The notes below the pieces were generated by a model. It worked only from the letters and a program-made list of their open reading frames with translations. It did not search any database and was not told the DNA's origin. A DNA stretch of 64,000 nucleotides from Stereocaulon alpinum. Taxonomy: Eukaryota; Ascomycota; Lecanoromycetes; Lecanorales; Stereocaulaceae. A program made the translations under genes and the position numbers. The stretch lies in assembly GCA_018257865.1 (NCBI GenBank), contig JAEUBA010000030.1, positions 186,001-250,000 on the forward strand, written 5' to 3'. Of this stretch, positions 46,210-58,370 are shown piece by piece. Position 1 is the first letter of the stretch; each line of letters starts with the position of its first letter.

Positions 46210-46795
46210 TTTGGCATGAGATGATGCAGTTCATGAGATACCCTTTTTGCATGCATGCGTTATGAGTATAGATAGCCGTGGCTTTGGATAGGGGAATGCA
46301 ATGAGATATGCTGCTTGTGCGCATTACTCAGGGCTGGTAACCATGATAGTCCCCTTCGAACTAAAAATTCTCTACGTTCTCGCTTTGATTTACATATAGC
46401 GATTGACCACTAACCAAAGCTCCTCCAGATCCACAGATCCCAGGGGGCTGGGTCTGCGTCTGTAGAGCCTACCATTACCACCCGGAGCCACGCCAGGCTA
46501 GCCTATGAAGGCGCCCCACAATCCCCGCGTTCCCCCCGCGCTGCCTCGGGAAGAGTAATCAAGCTGTAGCATGACGGAGGATGACCTCTTACTGTACCAC
46601 CATGAGTGAGCACCTCAGAGCTGCCTCGCTTCATGAGAAGACTCTAAGGTTACAAGAGTATGCCATGGCCTCAATGACCAGCAAAGCTTCCCATAGCAGC
46701 TTACATTCACAGCTACGGACATCAACACTCCAACGATTCGCTCATACATGATCAATTGAGCTACGCCAACCTCCCCAAGACTCCCAACCATTGAT
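46210..46795. other. Intergenic region, no gene seen
   Basis: 586 bases between GLN4 and the SDR gene, both on +. Nothing recognisable. Confidence 0.5.
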
Positions 46796-47805
46796 ATGTC
46801 GAGCATGACTCCTCCGAAGCAGGTAGCCCTAGTCGTAGGCGCCTCCCGTGGTATAGGCAGACAAATAGCCATCGACCTAGCAAAGAACAATTACATAGGT
46901 TCTTCCCTACCCCACCACCCCCAAACAAAACAATCCCACTAACAAACCTCCCAGTAATCGTCTCCGCCAAAACAACCTCCGACCCCGCCCTCTGCCACCC
47001 CTTCCCCCCAGACCCCAACTCCCCCTCCTCAACAATCAACACCGTAGCCCGCGAAATAACCACAGCAGGCGGCACCGCCACACCAATAGCAGTCGACACC
47101 CGTCACCCAGCCAGCATCCAAGCCCTAGTCACCTCGACCATCAACCTCCACGGGCGAATCGACATCCTAATCTACAATTCCGGCGCCATATACTGGGCGC
47201 CGCTCCCAGCGACCCCGCTCTCCCGCTTCCTCCTCCTCCAAAGCATAAACCCGCAAGGACTCTACGCCACCATCGACTCCTGCCTCCCGCACTTCGCGGC
47301 GCAAAACTATCAAGCGCGCATCGTGGTCGTTAGCCCGCCTATCTACTCGCGCTTCTTCAGAGGCAAGACGGCGTATGCGATGGGGAAAGTGGGGATGAGC
47401 GTGTTGACGAAGGGGTTGGGGATGGATTTTGAGAGGGAGGGGTGGGGGGGTATGGCGGTTACGAGTCTTTGGCCTGCGACGGCGATTGAGAGTGCTGCTA
47501 CGGTGGGGGTTGTGGGTGGTGCGAAGAGGGAGTTGAGGAAGGCGACGGTGTTTAGTGAGGCTGTTTTGGCTGTTATTGGGGCGCCTGTTGGGAAGGTTAA
47601 TGGGCTGTTGGATCTCGATGAGGATTTTTTGAGGAGGGAGGGCGGGGTTAGTGATTTTGGGAGGTATTCGGTTGTTGAGGGGAGTAGGCCGAGGAGGATT
47701 ATGCCGAGGGTTTTTCCGAGCTTGGAGGTTGAGGAGCAGGATGATGAGGGGGTGAGGGTTGATAGTCGGCTGTTGAGGGAGAGGGAGGGGAAGGCGAAGT
47801 TGTGA
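46796..47805 (+). CDS. Short-chain dehydrogenase/reductase (HSDL2-like)
   Basis: Two exons, 46796-46898 and 46955-47805, with a 56-nt intron; 317 aa. SDR motifs are visible: the cofactor loop VVGASRGIGRQIA, the NSGA after strand 4 (LIYNSGAIYWAPL), and the catalytic Tyr/Lys as YAMGK preceded by VVVSPP holding the Ser. The later text (DFEREGWGGMAVTSLWPATA, IESAATVG) resembles the N-terminal half of human HSDL2, but no SCP2 domain follows. A C-terminal extension of about 45 residues has no known domain. The substrate cannot be read from sequence. The gene shows one of the strongest skew switches here: a 60-base line with 36 C/4 G at 46981 and one with 4 C/29 G at 47641. It converges with the oxidase gene. 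Confidence 0.85.
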
Positions 47806-48072
47806 TGGGGTTGGGGGTGTTGCAGGACAAGGCTAGCGTGACGTGGCTCCGGGTAGTAATGGTAATGGTAGGCTTGACAGACCCAAACCCCAGGCACGAT
47901 TAGGGTTCTGATTATCGAACGAGTTAGATGACGATCGCATGTGCAAATGTTAACCTATTGATCGCTGACCTATCAATGTATAAAAACACAATTCAGTAGC
48001 CACAGCACCACCTATTCCCAACTTTCATGAAAGCGCTATAGCACCACTTCCGACGTTCAAACCCCCTTTACC

Positions 48073-51000
48073 TCAACTCCCACCATCCGCAACAGAATCA
48101 GCCCTCTTCCCATTCTCAATAGCAACCCTAGCCTCCATCCTCTTCTCCGGCACCACCTGCCCCAAAATAACCTGCTTAACAGCCGTCTCCTTATCCAACT
48201 CATCAGGCGGACTCCCCAACCAAGCAATTTTCGCCAACTTATCCTCCGCCTCCTTCAGATCAAAGCGTCTCAAGAAATTGATCACGGCTCTGTGAGCGCT
48301 GTCCAGGGCGCCGACGATCCAGCCGTGGTGGGCGGAGACGGCTTCGCCCACAAAGTGGAAACGACTGTCTGCTGTTGGGCAGAGGAGGGCGCTGTAGAGG
48401 TTTGAGAATTGGCCGGGGCCGAATTTACCGTATGCGCCTGTGGGTGTGGGTGTCAGGATAGGTGGGTGAAGGGGGTGGGAGATGCTTACCAGAGGAGTAT
48501 TCGTGGTTGTGCCAGTCGAAAGCCTATGATGTATCATGAGTGATAAGAGCTAGACTATCGGCGAATGCGACTTACGTGATGCTGGATATACGATCCGTCA
48601 ATCTCTTGGTGTAGCTTGTCGAAAGTCATGTTTGGGTCGAAGGCCTTGGCGTGTTCCAGATGTAGCCATGTGAGGTTGTTGATGAGCGTTTGCCTCAATT
48701 CTGTCTCGTTCTTCCAGTCTCCCTTGATCAATGAGCCCATCCGGGCTGCGTCTTGCGACCACTGGTTCTCCCACTTAGCTTGATATTCATATATGAGACA
48801 GAGTGCTGACGTACCGAATAAGAGCAAAGTAGCACCGCAGGCCCACCGCTTCCATCTGGCTTGTCGATATCTTTGTCATGTATATTATATGATGGATACA
48901 CGCTGTTTTCATCAGCGAATGCATGGAACCTGTCACAGGGCGCCCACCATGTCCGCAATGGCATGTCTGTCTTCCCTAAGCCACCCTTGATGCCGTACCT
49001 AATCCACCTAGACCATGTTTGGGTCAGCAACTTTGTCCAACTTTTGAGTGCTACGCAATTTATCCGAACCCCATCTTCCCTCAAGTCGCTTGCAGCTTCG
49101 ATGGTAGGGCCGAAGGGGTAGGAGCCAGGCTAGATACTTACCACGCATACTTGAACTGCATACCAACTTTTGTAGCAGTATCATAATGTAGCGAACGAAG
49201 AGCATCCTTCTGTTCATACAATAACTCCAGTCCCGTAAGATCCATTCGTTGAAGACAAGCCAAAGTTGGCGTGGCGAAAACAGTCATGTATTTGCGCTCC
49301 TCTTTCTCGTTGTCAACCTTTACAGTCATGTAGGCATCGTCTTTAGGGGTCGCCGGGTCATCTCGTACTAAGGAGATCTTCGTGACCCGCTTCTTGAGGT
49401 CTTCAGGGGCTTTTAAGGGTTTCTTGAGCTTCTCGTTCATTGCCAACGGAAGGAGCTCGGTTCCACCGTCCATGCAATACCAGTTGACCTTTTCGGCTCC
49501 TGTGTAATAGTCAAAGTCGAGATCATCGATGACACCCTCAGCGAAGGCTTGGTCGTACAACCCACTCCCACTTCATGGCTCCGTGTCAGTTGAAGTTTAT
49601 AACAGCGAAGTCACAACTTACTCGGTGAGCGTCTCGAGCCATTGAATCGAGTAATAGTCGTCCCTGTCGTGATGCAATTACTACTTGCAGTCTATGGTGC
49701 GATGGAAGCCAACCTACAGAGGCGTGATGCCGTGAGACATCATGAATCCACGTACGGAGAACTGGTCATACTTCATCAAGGCCTGTTGCATATTCTGGAG
49801 TCAGTATCTCTTTCTACGATACGTATTGATAGCCCTTGGACATTTCTTGGCCATCGATTATGAGCATGTGCTCTTCATTGTGAATTACGACCAAGAGAAT
49901 GGGTGGGGTTTAGGAGCGAAATAGTCATTCGAAAGGTACATACCTGGAAACCTTTCGTCCAATTTGCACGCAGTCTAGCTTTGAATGGTTCGAAGGCTTC
50001 GGTCACGTATTTGTCTGGTGTGGCCACAAGTCTAGAGACGCGTCAGACACACCATTTGTTTAGTCCAATCTGTGGAATGAGGGAACTGACTCCGACATGA
50101 TTCTTCCCCCGTACTGCTCGGATACCTTGAAGTTATCCGATTTCGGCTGTCCTTCGCCAATGATAGTTATATCGTTGTATCTGGAGGGCTGGTTGACCTT
50201 GTGTTCTTCCGTTTCACTCTTCATCAAGTAGTCGATCCTAGGAATCTTGTCCGTTCCCAGATGGTCCCACAATTTGAAGGTCCTGACACCGTCAGCAACC
50301 GCGATCCGAGCTTCCACGGGACTGATGTCGAGGGTCAATACTTGTCCATGATTGGGATGTTCGGAAAGCGCATTGCGCCAACCTAGATTTAGACGGATTA
50401 GCCACTGGTCGAATTTTGATACATATGGTGCTTACATCGTAGTAGTCGTGCCTTCTCTGGTCCAAGGGAGAGAAACGATGGGTGTAGACTCTGCCTCCAA
50501 TCCTATCAGAACCCTCGAGGATGTCGTAGGACAAATTCTCTATGTTAAGTTCGTCAAGTATCATGGCGATATATAGCCCTATCATCATGTTAGTCCCATG
50601 TGCTGATCACGACGTGGGAGTCATTTGCATATGATGAGATAGCCAGCTATAAGATACAGCCACATTGATGCGCTTGTTCATGTACAGGAAGTAACACTTT
50701 ACTCGTATTCAATGGTACATTTTTACTAGACTAACAAGACTTTCTGCAATGCAACTGCCACGATATGGATGTTTCACATGTGGAGCAGGAAGCAAACGCT
50801 GAAATGATACATACCAGCCATACCAGCCCCTACGATGCAGACTTTGGACCCGGGGTCTAGCTTCTTTCTTTGCTTGTTATCGTCTAGGAGATCGCTTGCT
50901 CTCCTTGCATTAGAGGCGTGCTCTAGACCATAAACAACGGCATCAGTAGGTGACCAGCCCTCTTTGGTCATTTTGTCGTAGATCTTCGCAAAGTATTCGA

Positions 51001-51118
51001 ACTCCTCTGAGATCTTCTTCGATGCCACTCGCCGCGCGAATGCGGACTTCCATGACCTCATGCCATCGGGAGGCTCTACCTGAGGCTGAGCCTCTGCGGT
51101 CTCAAGGAGGGTACTCAT
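48073..51118 (-). CDS. L-amino-acid oxidase-type flavoenzyme
   Basis: Twelve exons on the minus strand: 51118-50815, 50578-50436, 50382-50342, 50282-50091, 50031-49944, 49794-49718, 49663-49622, 49570-49142, 49007-48815, 48761-48576, 48523-48490 and 48437-48073; 697 aa. The FAD-binding start VCIVGAGMAGLYIAMILDEL and the second dinucleotide motif YDILEGSDRIGGRVYTHRF are split by introns 1 and 2. GAMRFPNIPIMDK follows, and the C-terminal FAD contact is FHFVGEAVSAHHGWIVGALD. The family oxidises L-amino acids to keto acids, ammonia and hydrogen peroxide. It lacks a signal peptide and a PTS1, so it is probably cytosolic. The ninth exon boundary (49141-49008) is the least certain. The protein length fits fungal LAAOs. 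Confidence 0.85.
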
Positions 51119-52475
51119 GGTTCCTTATCCTGAATCAGGTATTGCGATGTAAGAGAACTACAAAGGGTAAGGCTCGTGTGTAGGCTTTGGCTGTTCAATG
51201 AAGGCTGATGGTTGAAGAAGACAATCTGACAGGTGAAGAAGATGTCAGAAGCGTAGGCTTAATCGTAGTTCTCCCACTAGAAACAAGACTACTTGCAGAA
51301 GAAGTCTTTCAAGAAAGAGGCCTTTATATAGGTAGAGTACGTTCACATTCCACATTCCCCCGTATCCTCACAGAGACCGTCCCAACGCACCCACCTACCT
51401 AGGCGCCTACAAGTTGCATGGAAATTTGGTCTCGATCAGTCCAAAGCTCTCCTTCTGTCACAGTGGCTGGCTGAAGATCTACATGTAAATTGAATGACTC
51501 GGCAACATGCACTGCATTTTTGAGACGAGCACGTTGAAATGCCCAAATTAGGCATGGTGGCTCGCGAATGGAGCATGGTGGCCAGCTACCAATGACAGTG
51601 GCTGGCTGAGCGGAGCTTCGAGACCTTGAAGCCGCCGCCGTCTGGTGGCCGCTTTGAGACCGGCTCGTCAGCTGGCGCAATGAGCTCAGACGTTGGCCGA
51701 CTTCATCAGACATGGTCAAGACTCTCGAAACACTATTGCGAGTCCATGCGTGGGAGTATCAATCATTGCCCAAGGTATCAGTGGAGCCCGTCATCAACAT
51801 CATTCCCAAGTGTCGATCAGTTGTCAGTCGGAGAAGTTCGTGGTGAGGCTTTTGAGGGTAGAGCTGATGTTAGGCGAAGTCGTGGAATAAGTGGAGAGTC
51901 CGGTCGTTAGATTTGCGTTAGCTGCATAAAACTCGCTCACTCTTCATGCACAGTTAACGGGGATTAAAATGACGGTGTGGACGCCAAAATTATGCAGCAG
52001 ATGCATGATGCATGAGCTGTCACACCGAAATAGGAACTCGCGCCTTGGAGGCTGGCTGAGAGTGGGGCCTGGAAACCTACCCGAGCGTGAAGAACAGTGG
52101 GGAAAGGTGCCGTTGGGCATAGACCCCACCAATGGTACCTGACCCCTCCTCCCCCCTCCAAAGCTGGCCTGGTCCGAGTGCTGGAGAGAGTGTGTGTTGG
52201 GTGCATAATTCGATGACTACGAGCTTCGAGGAGCGCTCTAGAGGTCCTTTGGCACATTATCTTGGGTAGATACAGTCAATTGCAACCGATTATGATTAAG
52301 CTAGATAGATGAAGTACATTGCAGTCAACTATGATTAAGCCGAATAGACAAAGTAGATGGCATCGCTATGTGGGATATCAAACGCAAGGAAACCATAGGC
52401 AGACCAGGCCCGTATATATCGACAAATTTCAACGCCCATTAGATCCTCCCAGATAGTACTTGAACCAAGGAAATC
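51119..52475. other. Intergenic region, no gene seen
   Basis: 1.36 kb holding the oxidase promoter and the 3' side of the DUF8004-like gene. A phrase ACAGTGGCTGGCTGA occurs twice (near 51457 and 51595). A loose 45-bp direct repeat sits near 52285-52355. No gene is supported. Confidence 0.5.
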
Positions 52476-54878
52476 TCAAGAAAGAATGTAGTTATCCACC
52501 TCTGGGTTGACACTCCCAGGACGGAAGCTTCCCACCGAGTTCCTTTTCGAACTGAACGCTCTCAGTGTCTTTTCCGAAGTGTGCGGCTGCTCTTCATCTT
52601 CATCGTCGCCATAATTGCTTGCGTCACTGCCATTGATGCTGGCATGCTCCATGTCATCCTCGCTGGAGCTTGCACTCCAGCCGCCATTGGCCGTTCCAGC
52701 CTCACTTGTAGACGGGGTAGTGGGGTCCGACGGTACGTGCTCGCTGAGCGGACTGACACTTTGGTGATCGATTGGGCTGACGCTGGAGGCCGGGGCAGGA
52801 CTGCCGCTATCGTAGTCAATGGGACTGACATCGCCGTAGCCCTGGCTGAGCATTTCCCATGATGAAGGTCTAATTGGTTGAGGCGACTTGACGTATAGGT
52901 TGCTGTTGATAGAAATCTTACGTGGTAAGGACGTTCTCTTAGCACTCTTCGGACCCACCACCAACGGACTTGGTTTAGCGGGCAAAATGTCCATGTCGGG
53001 ACCAAGTTGAAGGATTGTTTCGCCAAGCGAAGCTCTCTTGAAGTGCTGCTGTGGCTTATTTTTCTTAGGCTTCTCGCCATTCTGCCAAGGAGGCGTACCA
53101 GCGATTTGGCAGCATAGTGGGTATTTCACTCCTTCTGTATCCCTCACTTCCTTTGGTGCACGAGTCACAGAGATGAGGGTTTGCAGAATCGCGTAGACAA
53201 GGATCCAGCGTACTTTTCGGGCGTCTGCGCAGGATACTGTGGTTTCCTCTTTCATAGTCCATTGTTTCTCGAACCGTAGATATTGGCGAACGAGCTCACA
53301 GTTCATTACTGCCTCATCGGCTGAGTTTGTAGCCGCACAAAGAGCGGCTGACGCTGCAACACGCCTGTCAAGCCTGGTTTGCCTGTTGCCGAAAAGTCTG
53401 CCGAACGACTTTCGATTGACCAGTTCACTAGGAACCTTGGGCACCAGGGGAAGTGGGTGTGGAAGCGAAGGGTACTTGTGTCTCCGATCATAGGCCAGAA
53501 CATTTTGATACACGCAGATGCCACCGTCCACGGGCTTGTTGTCTTGAATGGCGACTCCAGAGCTCTGGTCAACCAAGTATTCGTAAAGGTTGCGAAATTC
53601 AAAGTACATCGAGCGGTAGACGGATTTCGGAAGAGCACTGCTCCTGCGGTCCACTGGTGTTGGGGGCCAGTACCCATGTTTCCCGACATAGAAGGTATGT
53701 AGAAATGATCTGAATCGCTCAAGGTGCATCTGAGCCTCCTTACCGAAGCCGAGGTATGTTTCAGACAGATCTTCTTCCAAAAAGTTGCTGAGTGAACTCC
53801 CGGCACGTTCTAAACGAAGGTCCATTTCTAGATGGGATCTTGACATGAGAGCGCGCGATGTCCGTGAGATACACTAACGCAGATGTTAGAATCCGACCTT
53901 GTAAATGATAGCGTTGTTAAATCTTTACCTCGAATTCTGCACTTTTGTCTAACAAATCCCACATTCCTGCACAATGTACGAAGGCATCGGTCCACAATTC
54001 GCGGTCTCGAAATTTCTCGGCGAATTGGAGGACTGCCAGGGCGTGGTCTGGGCAGTCACGGAAATCTGTGTAGCCCTGTTCGTCCAGGTATGCAATCATG
54101 TCATCCTGATTCACTTCTTGATTAGGTCTGAATTCGTCCATCCTATTAAGCAGGGCGATTAGAGCGTCTCCAAGACGCTCACCAACTAGTGGCCTTTCGA
54201 ACATCCAGGCGAAAAAATTTCGCGTCGTCAGATGGTATCGGAAAGCTTCTTCCCGGCTCAAATGGTCAGGAGCGGGAATGTACATTTCGTACTTCGCAGG
54301 CGGCACAGGGTCGTTGAAGTGTTCCAGAGACTCGGGATGCTTGTCGGAGTCTGAAGATGATAGAGGAGTCTCAGGGGCATCGTAGACGAGGAATCGGTCT
54401 AAGAAAGGCCCACAATTGCTAGAGTCAATGTCTGCGAGGGCAACTCGAAGGGATGCGCCTCGCCTGGATTGGCCTCGCTCATAGAAATGTATCAGACAAT
54501 CACCACTGGCAAACCAGAGCTCGGGATCCTAATACTCGTGATTAGATTATAACAAGTCGGAATTTGGAATTTTTTGGATTATAGATTTACCCTGCGCATG
54601 GAATCCCATTTAACGGTCACTCTTCGACTGCCATCCCATCGTTTGATGTCACTGTTTCGGTAAGGATTGGTAGCTATATTGGTGGCATCTGAGCGTTGTA
54701 GCTGATCGGAAGAATTCTGGCGAGCTTTTTGCAGATAAAGGTTCAATTTCGCAACACGTCGATTTGTGGTGTTGCCTGGAGAAGAGCTTCTGCTTGTTGG
54801 ATTGCTCTTGGTGAGCTTTGCGACACGGTCTAAGGAGCGCTGCCTTATGACTGAGTTGGACCGAGATCTGGTAGCCAT
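52476..54878 (-). CDS. DUF8004-type fungal protein
   Basis: Three exons on the minus strand: 54878-54591, 54528-53929 and 53873-52476, with introns of 62 and 55 nt; 761 aa. The N-terminus is basic, Ser/Arg-rich and disordered. The conserved region begins at about residue 85 with KRWDGSRRVTVKWDSMRRDP and ELWFASGDCLIHFYERGQSR. It continues with PAKYEMYIPAPDHLSREEAF and FFAWMFERPLVGERLGDALI, then a block with YRSMYFEFRNLYEYLVDQ and KVRWILVYAILQTLISV. This order matches fungal DUF8004 proteins of unknown function, which are frequent in Dothideomycetes and Eurotiomycetes. The last 150 residues are Ser/Pro/acidic low-complexity. No membrane segment is visible. Confidence 0.82.
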
Positions 54879-56682
54879 GTTGAGTCAACCGTTGACACAA
54901 CGGGCGGCTGAAACAGCTATATAGGGATGAGAGAATACGAAAGTTTTCAGAACTGTAAGAATATGTGGGGAAGCAAAAGATTCATGCACAAATTTGACAT
55001 CGGTGATAGTATATAGTCAAAGGGACAATGGGGGGAATAGAGAATGGTGCATGTAGGTTTAGCTTTGCAAATGACAGCTAAGGGTTCTTTCTCGGTCTGG
55101 GCGACTACCGAGCTTTGAGGCATGGTTCTGTGCCCATGCAAATTGCAAACGCTTGTGGCGTCATTCAGCATGGTTCCAGGCGAAGATCGGCCTCATCGGA
55201 GGATCGTTTAGAATCTCGGAATGATAAATCGCGAGACCTTCTAGCCAGATACGTCAACGTGCTGGAAGCGCCAAACTGAAAGTTCTTCTACCTTACCACA
55301 TCGAGACACGTACGTACTGCAATAAGCCTCAATTCGCGGGGTGAGTCCTCTGATTTGCTGTTCCAGATGAGCTTATCATTGCGCGTAGACCTAATTCGAC
55401 TCGTGGACATTTGCTGTGCAGTGGGGATCCCTTGGGGATAGCGCAAGCCGGTACCTTAATGCAGCCAAGCGGACCCAAGCTCTGCAAATGCCGACCCCTC
55501 AATTCATCGCGCTTCGTTGAACGAAGCCACTGACACAGTTCATCCTGTTGGTGCATTCTTTATTCTTTGGGAAACAATTTGACCCTCTCAGAATGACAGT
55601 CTGAAGGTGCCTTGGCGGCAGCTCTAGCACAAATCAAGAGTTGATCTAATGATCGACGCGCAATGCTGACAATTAGATCCCGTCGGTTACCGAGTCGTGG
55701 TGATTGGCGGCACGGCGTTGTGCAAGGGCCATGCCAGGCAACTTTGCGTAAGCATCGGTGATTTAATGCCCCCCACTTCCTCATTCGGACAATCTGAAGC
55801 TTGGGTGTGGACGTTGAGCTATCGAAAGCCTTCCGTGGGTACGGGACCGTGGAGTTGGTACAAAAGGCCATCAATCCCTCCATGCCTTGCAAGGATCGTG
55901 ACCAGGGTCAGAACAGCTACTGTTGGTGTTATCGCTATCTGGTGATTGTCGCGGACGGTGAGCTGGCAGCGGGGGGGGTCAGCTCGGGCGGTGTGTTGGT
56001 GGCTTCGTAGCCAAGACCGTCCCTGTGGGCGAGCCTGCGAGGGACTGTTAGCCTACTGGCAACCGTACCAGCTCATGCAGGCCAGTGGATGACAGCTATA
56101 GCTGCCTCAACCGAAGTTCAACGAGCCGGGCGTCAGATTGAGTTACAAAGACAGGGATAGCGGAGGATTCCTTCTTACCTCAACCAATCACTTGGCCCCT
56201 ACTTGGCCGAAATGCGAAGAGTCATGCTTGTCACCACCAATGGATCGCTTTTGTCGCGCTATGAGCCATGACCAGGACTCAAACCTAAGGCTCAAACAAA
56301 TAGGACGTCATACTCACTGAACACGGTTTCAGTGCTTGAGTAATTGATTCAAGTTTCCTTTGACGCTTGGTCATTAATTGCAACAAGCTTCCGGCATCCT
56401 TGTCCCATGGAAATTGATATGGCTCGCTTCTACGTTGATCCTACCAAATTGGCAGGAGCGACCCAGAGAGAATAGTTTGTGTATAGTATCATCTTGATAG
56501 ACCCTATTCGTGTGTGCATTGTACAAATTTTCAGGTTCGCCTTGCATACCTACCTGAGACATTCTCCTTGTTTTCATCATGTACGATGCGATCTTTACTC
56601 TTTCCGATGAAGATTCTGGGCATACCATCCCGCCTGCTTTACGGGGAGGTGCATCATACAGGTCTGCTCAGGGCATTCACAG
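54879..56682. other. Gene-poor region, no gene seen
   Basis: 1.8 kb with many short frames but no splice-supported gene. A G-run of eight occurs near 55971. Bases 56578-56682 hold an alternative upstream ATG for the GT34 gene, in another frame. Confidence 0.45.
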
Positions 56683-58359
56683 ATGCTCCTGAGTATTGGC
56701 GCCCTCACTTTTGGCGGGAAGCCTGTCCTCAGACTGTCACTCATCGCAATTGCTTCTATCGTGGCCTTTCTACTCTTCCGTGACGTTGCATCAACTATAC
56801 CTGCAATTCCGCCAGTAGTTGACGTAGGAGGTCGCATTGGCAAAGCATTGTCCTTCAATACCTTCTATCACCAATATGAGTCGCCTCACGACATCATAAT
56901 CCCTGAAGCCCATGGCAGAGAGCTTGCCACTGAGTCATTGATCGGTAAAGTGTCCTTGCTTCAACATAGAAACCCAAGATATGTGCGGGCACTTCAGACC
57001 CATCAGCTTCACAATCAGCGCTATGGATATCCGATGTTCGTCCTGCGGCACTCCATGCTCGAGAATACGTGGAGCAAGCCCGCCTACATACTTGCTGTGA
57101 TGCTGGAAGAAATGAGAAAACCAGAGGGACACCGATTGAAATGGCTATTGTGGGCCCATCTATTGGCCTTAGTACAATCCAAGACTGACGTTGTGCAGCT
57201 GGGTCGACGCAGCAGCTATCGTGATGAATCCGAAGATCTCACTAGACGTCTTTCTACCTCCAGCGGAGTTCTCTCATTTTCACCTCCTCGCAACCGAAGG
57301 TGAACACGGCCTGAACACGGGCGTGTTCTTCATCAAAGTCCATCCATGGTCCATCGAGCTCCTATCGGCCACTATTTCCTTTCCAGTATACCTTCCAGAC
57401 TTTCCACTTCCAGCCTACGATCAGTCAGCACTGTCAGAGGTCTTGAAACACCCTCATTTTCAGGAAAACTACCTCTTCCTACCAAAGAATTGGCTCAATT
57501 CATACCAAATCGAATACGATGATGACGATCGCAACCATCCTTGGCAGATCAACCTCGGCGATCTCTTGGTCCATTTTCCTGAGGGACAACACCAAGACGA
57601 GAGGATGAGGAAATATATCGATCGCGCAGAAAGGCATCTACCAGAGTGCGAGGTCGACCTTAAGAATACAACCTATCCTAAGGAGATTGAGACTTTCTGG
57701 GCTAGCCTACACGTCGAAATCGCGCAGAATAAAGGAGTAATTGTTGATATTGACGAAGTCGAGGATCTGTTGACTTCGACAGAGCAACAGCTTGAGGATC
57801 ATCGGGGGAAGATGGATAGTGACGATGTCATGAGGGTAGAAGAGAAAATGCACGCTCTCAAGAAGAGCCTTGAACAGCAGGATAATCAGCATGGCGATAA
57901 GGAAGCTTTATTGACAGCCTCTATCAAACTGAGAGAGGTCTGTTATCCACACTATTTTAGATCACAGCACTAACTATCTAGTAGGTTATTGGACCACTCA
58001 TTGAGCTTGCAAAGTTCAAGCTAACCCTTGTCGAGCGGGCCAAGGCTGCCATTGACTCGGCCGAGCAGCAGATAGCGGAAACGGACAACGAGAAAGACAA
58101 GAATCAGAGGGAGGCGCTAATGTCGGACATGGAGTCTCTGCGTAAGATACTGGAAGAATCACCAAAGGACAAGGTGAAGATAGAGAAAGCTTTAGGAGAG
58201 CTCGAAACGGTAAGTGCATCACAATCCTTGAATGAGAAAACGGCAACGCTAACGGCAGCTTTGAATAGCAGCGAAGAATAACGTTGAAGCCGGAGAACGC
58301 AACCTTGCCACAGGAAGAAGAGAGGACACAGTAGAAGGAAAAAAGAACCGAGGATATAG
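56683..58359 (+). CDS. GT34 (GMA12/MNN10) galactosyl/mannosyltransferase-like protein
   Basis: Four exons: 56683-57149, 57199-57937, 57985-58209 and 58270-58359; 506 aa. It is a type II membrane protein with an anchor at about residues 14-35 (LRLSLIAIASIVAFLLF), hence Golgi-type. The GT34 core reads HNQRYGYPMFVLRHSMLENT, WSKPAYILAVMLEEMRKP and RLKWLFWVDAAAIVMNPKIS. It continues ATEGEHGLNTGVFFIKVHPW and AYDQSALSEVL. In active members the metal-binding motif reads DAD; here it is DAA (57206-57214), so activity is doubtful. From about residue 310 a long charged coiled coil (LLTSTEQQLEDHRGKMDSDD, IEKALGELET) extends the protein beyond the family norm. The stop is 11 bases from the converging gene's stop. 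Confidence 0.83.
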
Positions 58360-58370
58360 AACTCAATACT

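Noticed and set aside
57150..57198. Unspliced reading through the first GT34 intron
   Set aside because: It interrupts the conserved KWLFW-VDA stretch and inserts unrelated residues; splicing at GTGGGC..GTGCAG restores the family text.
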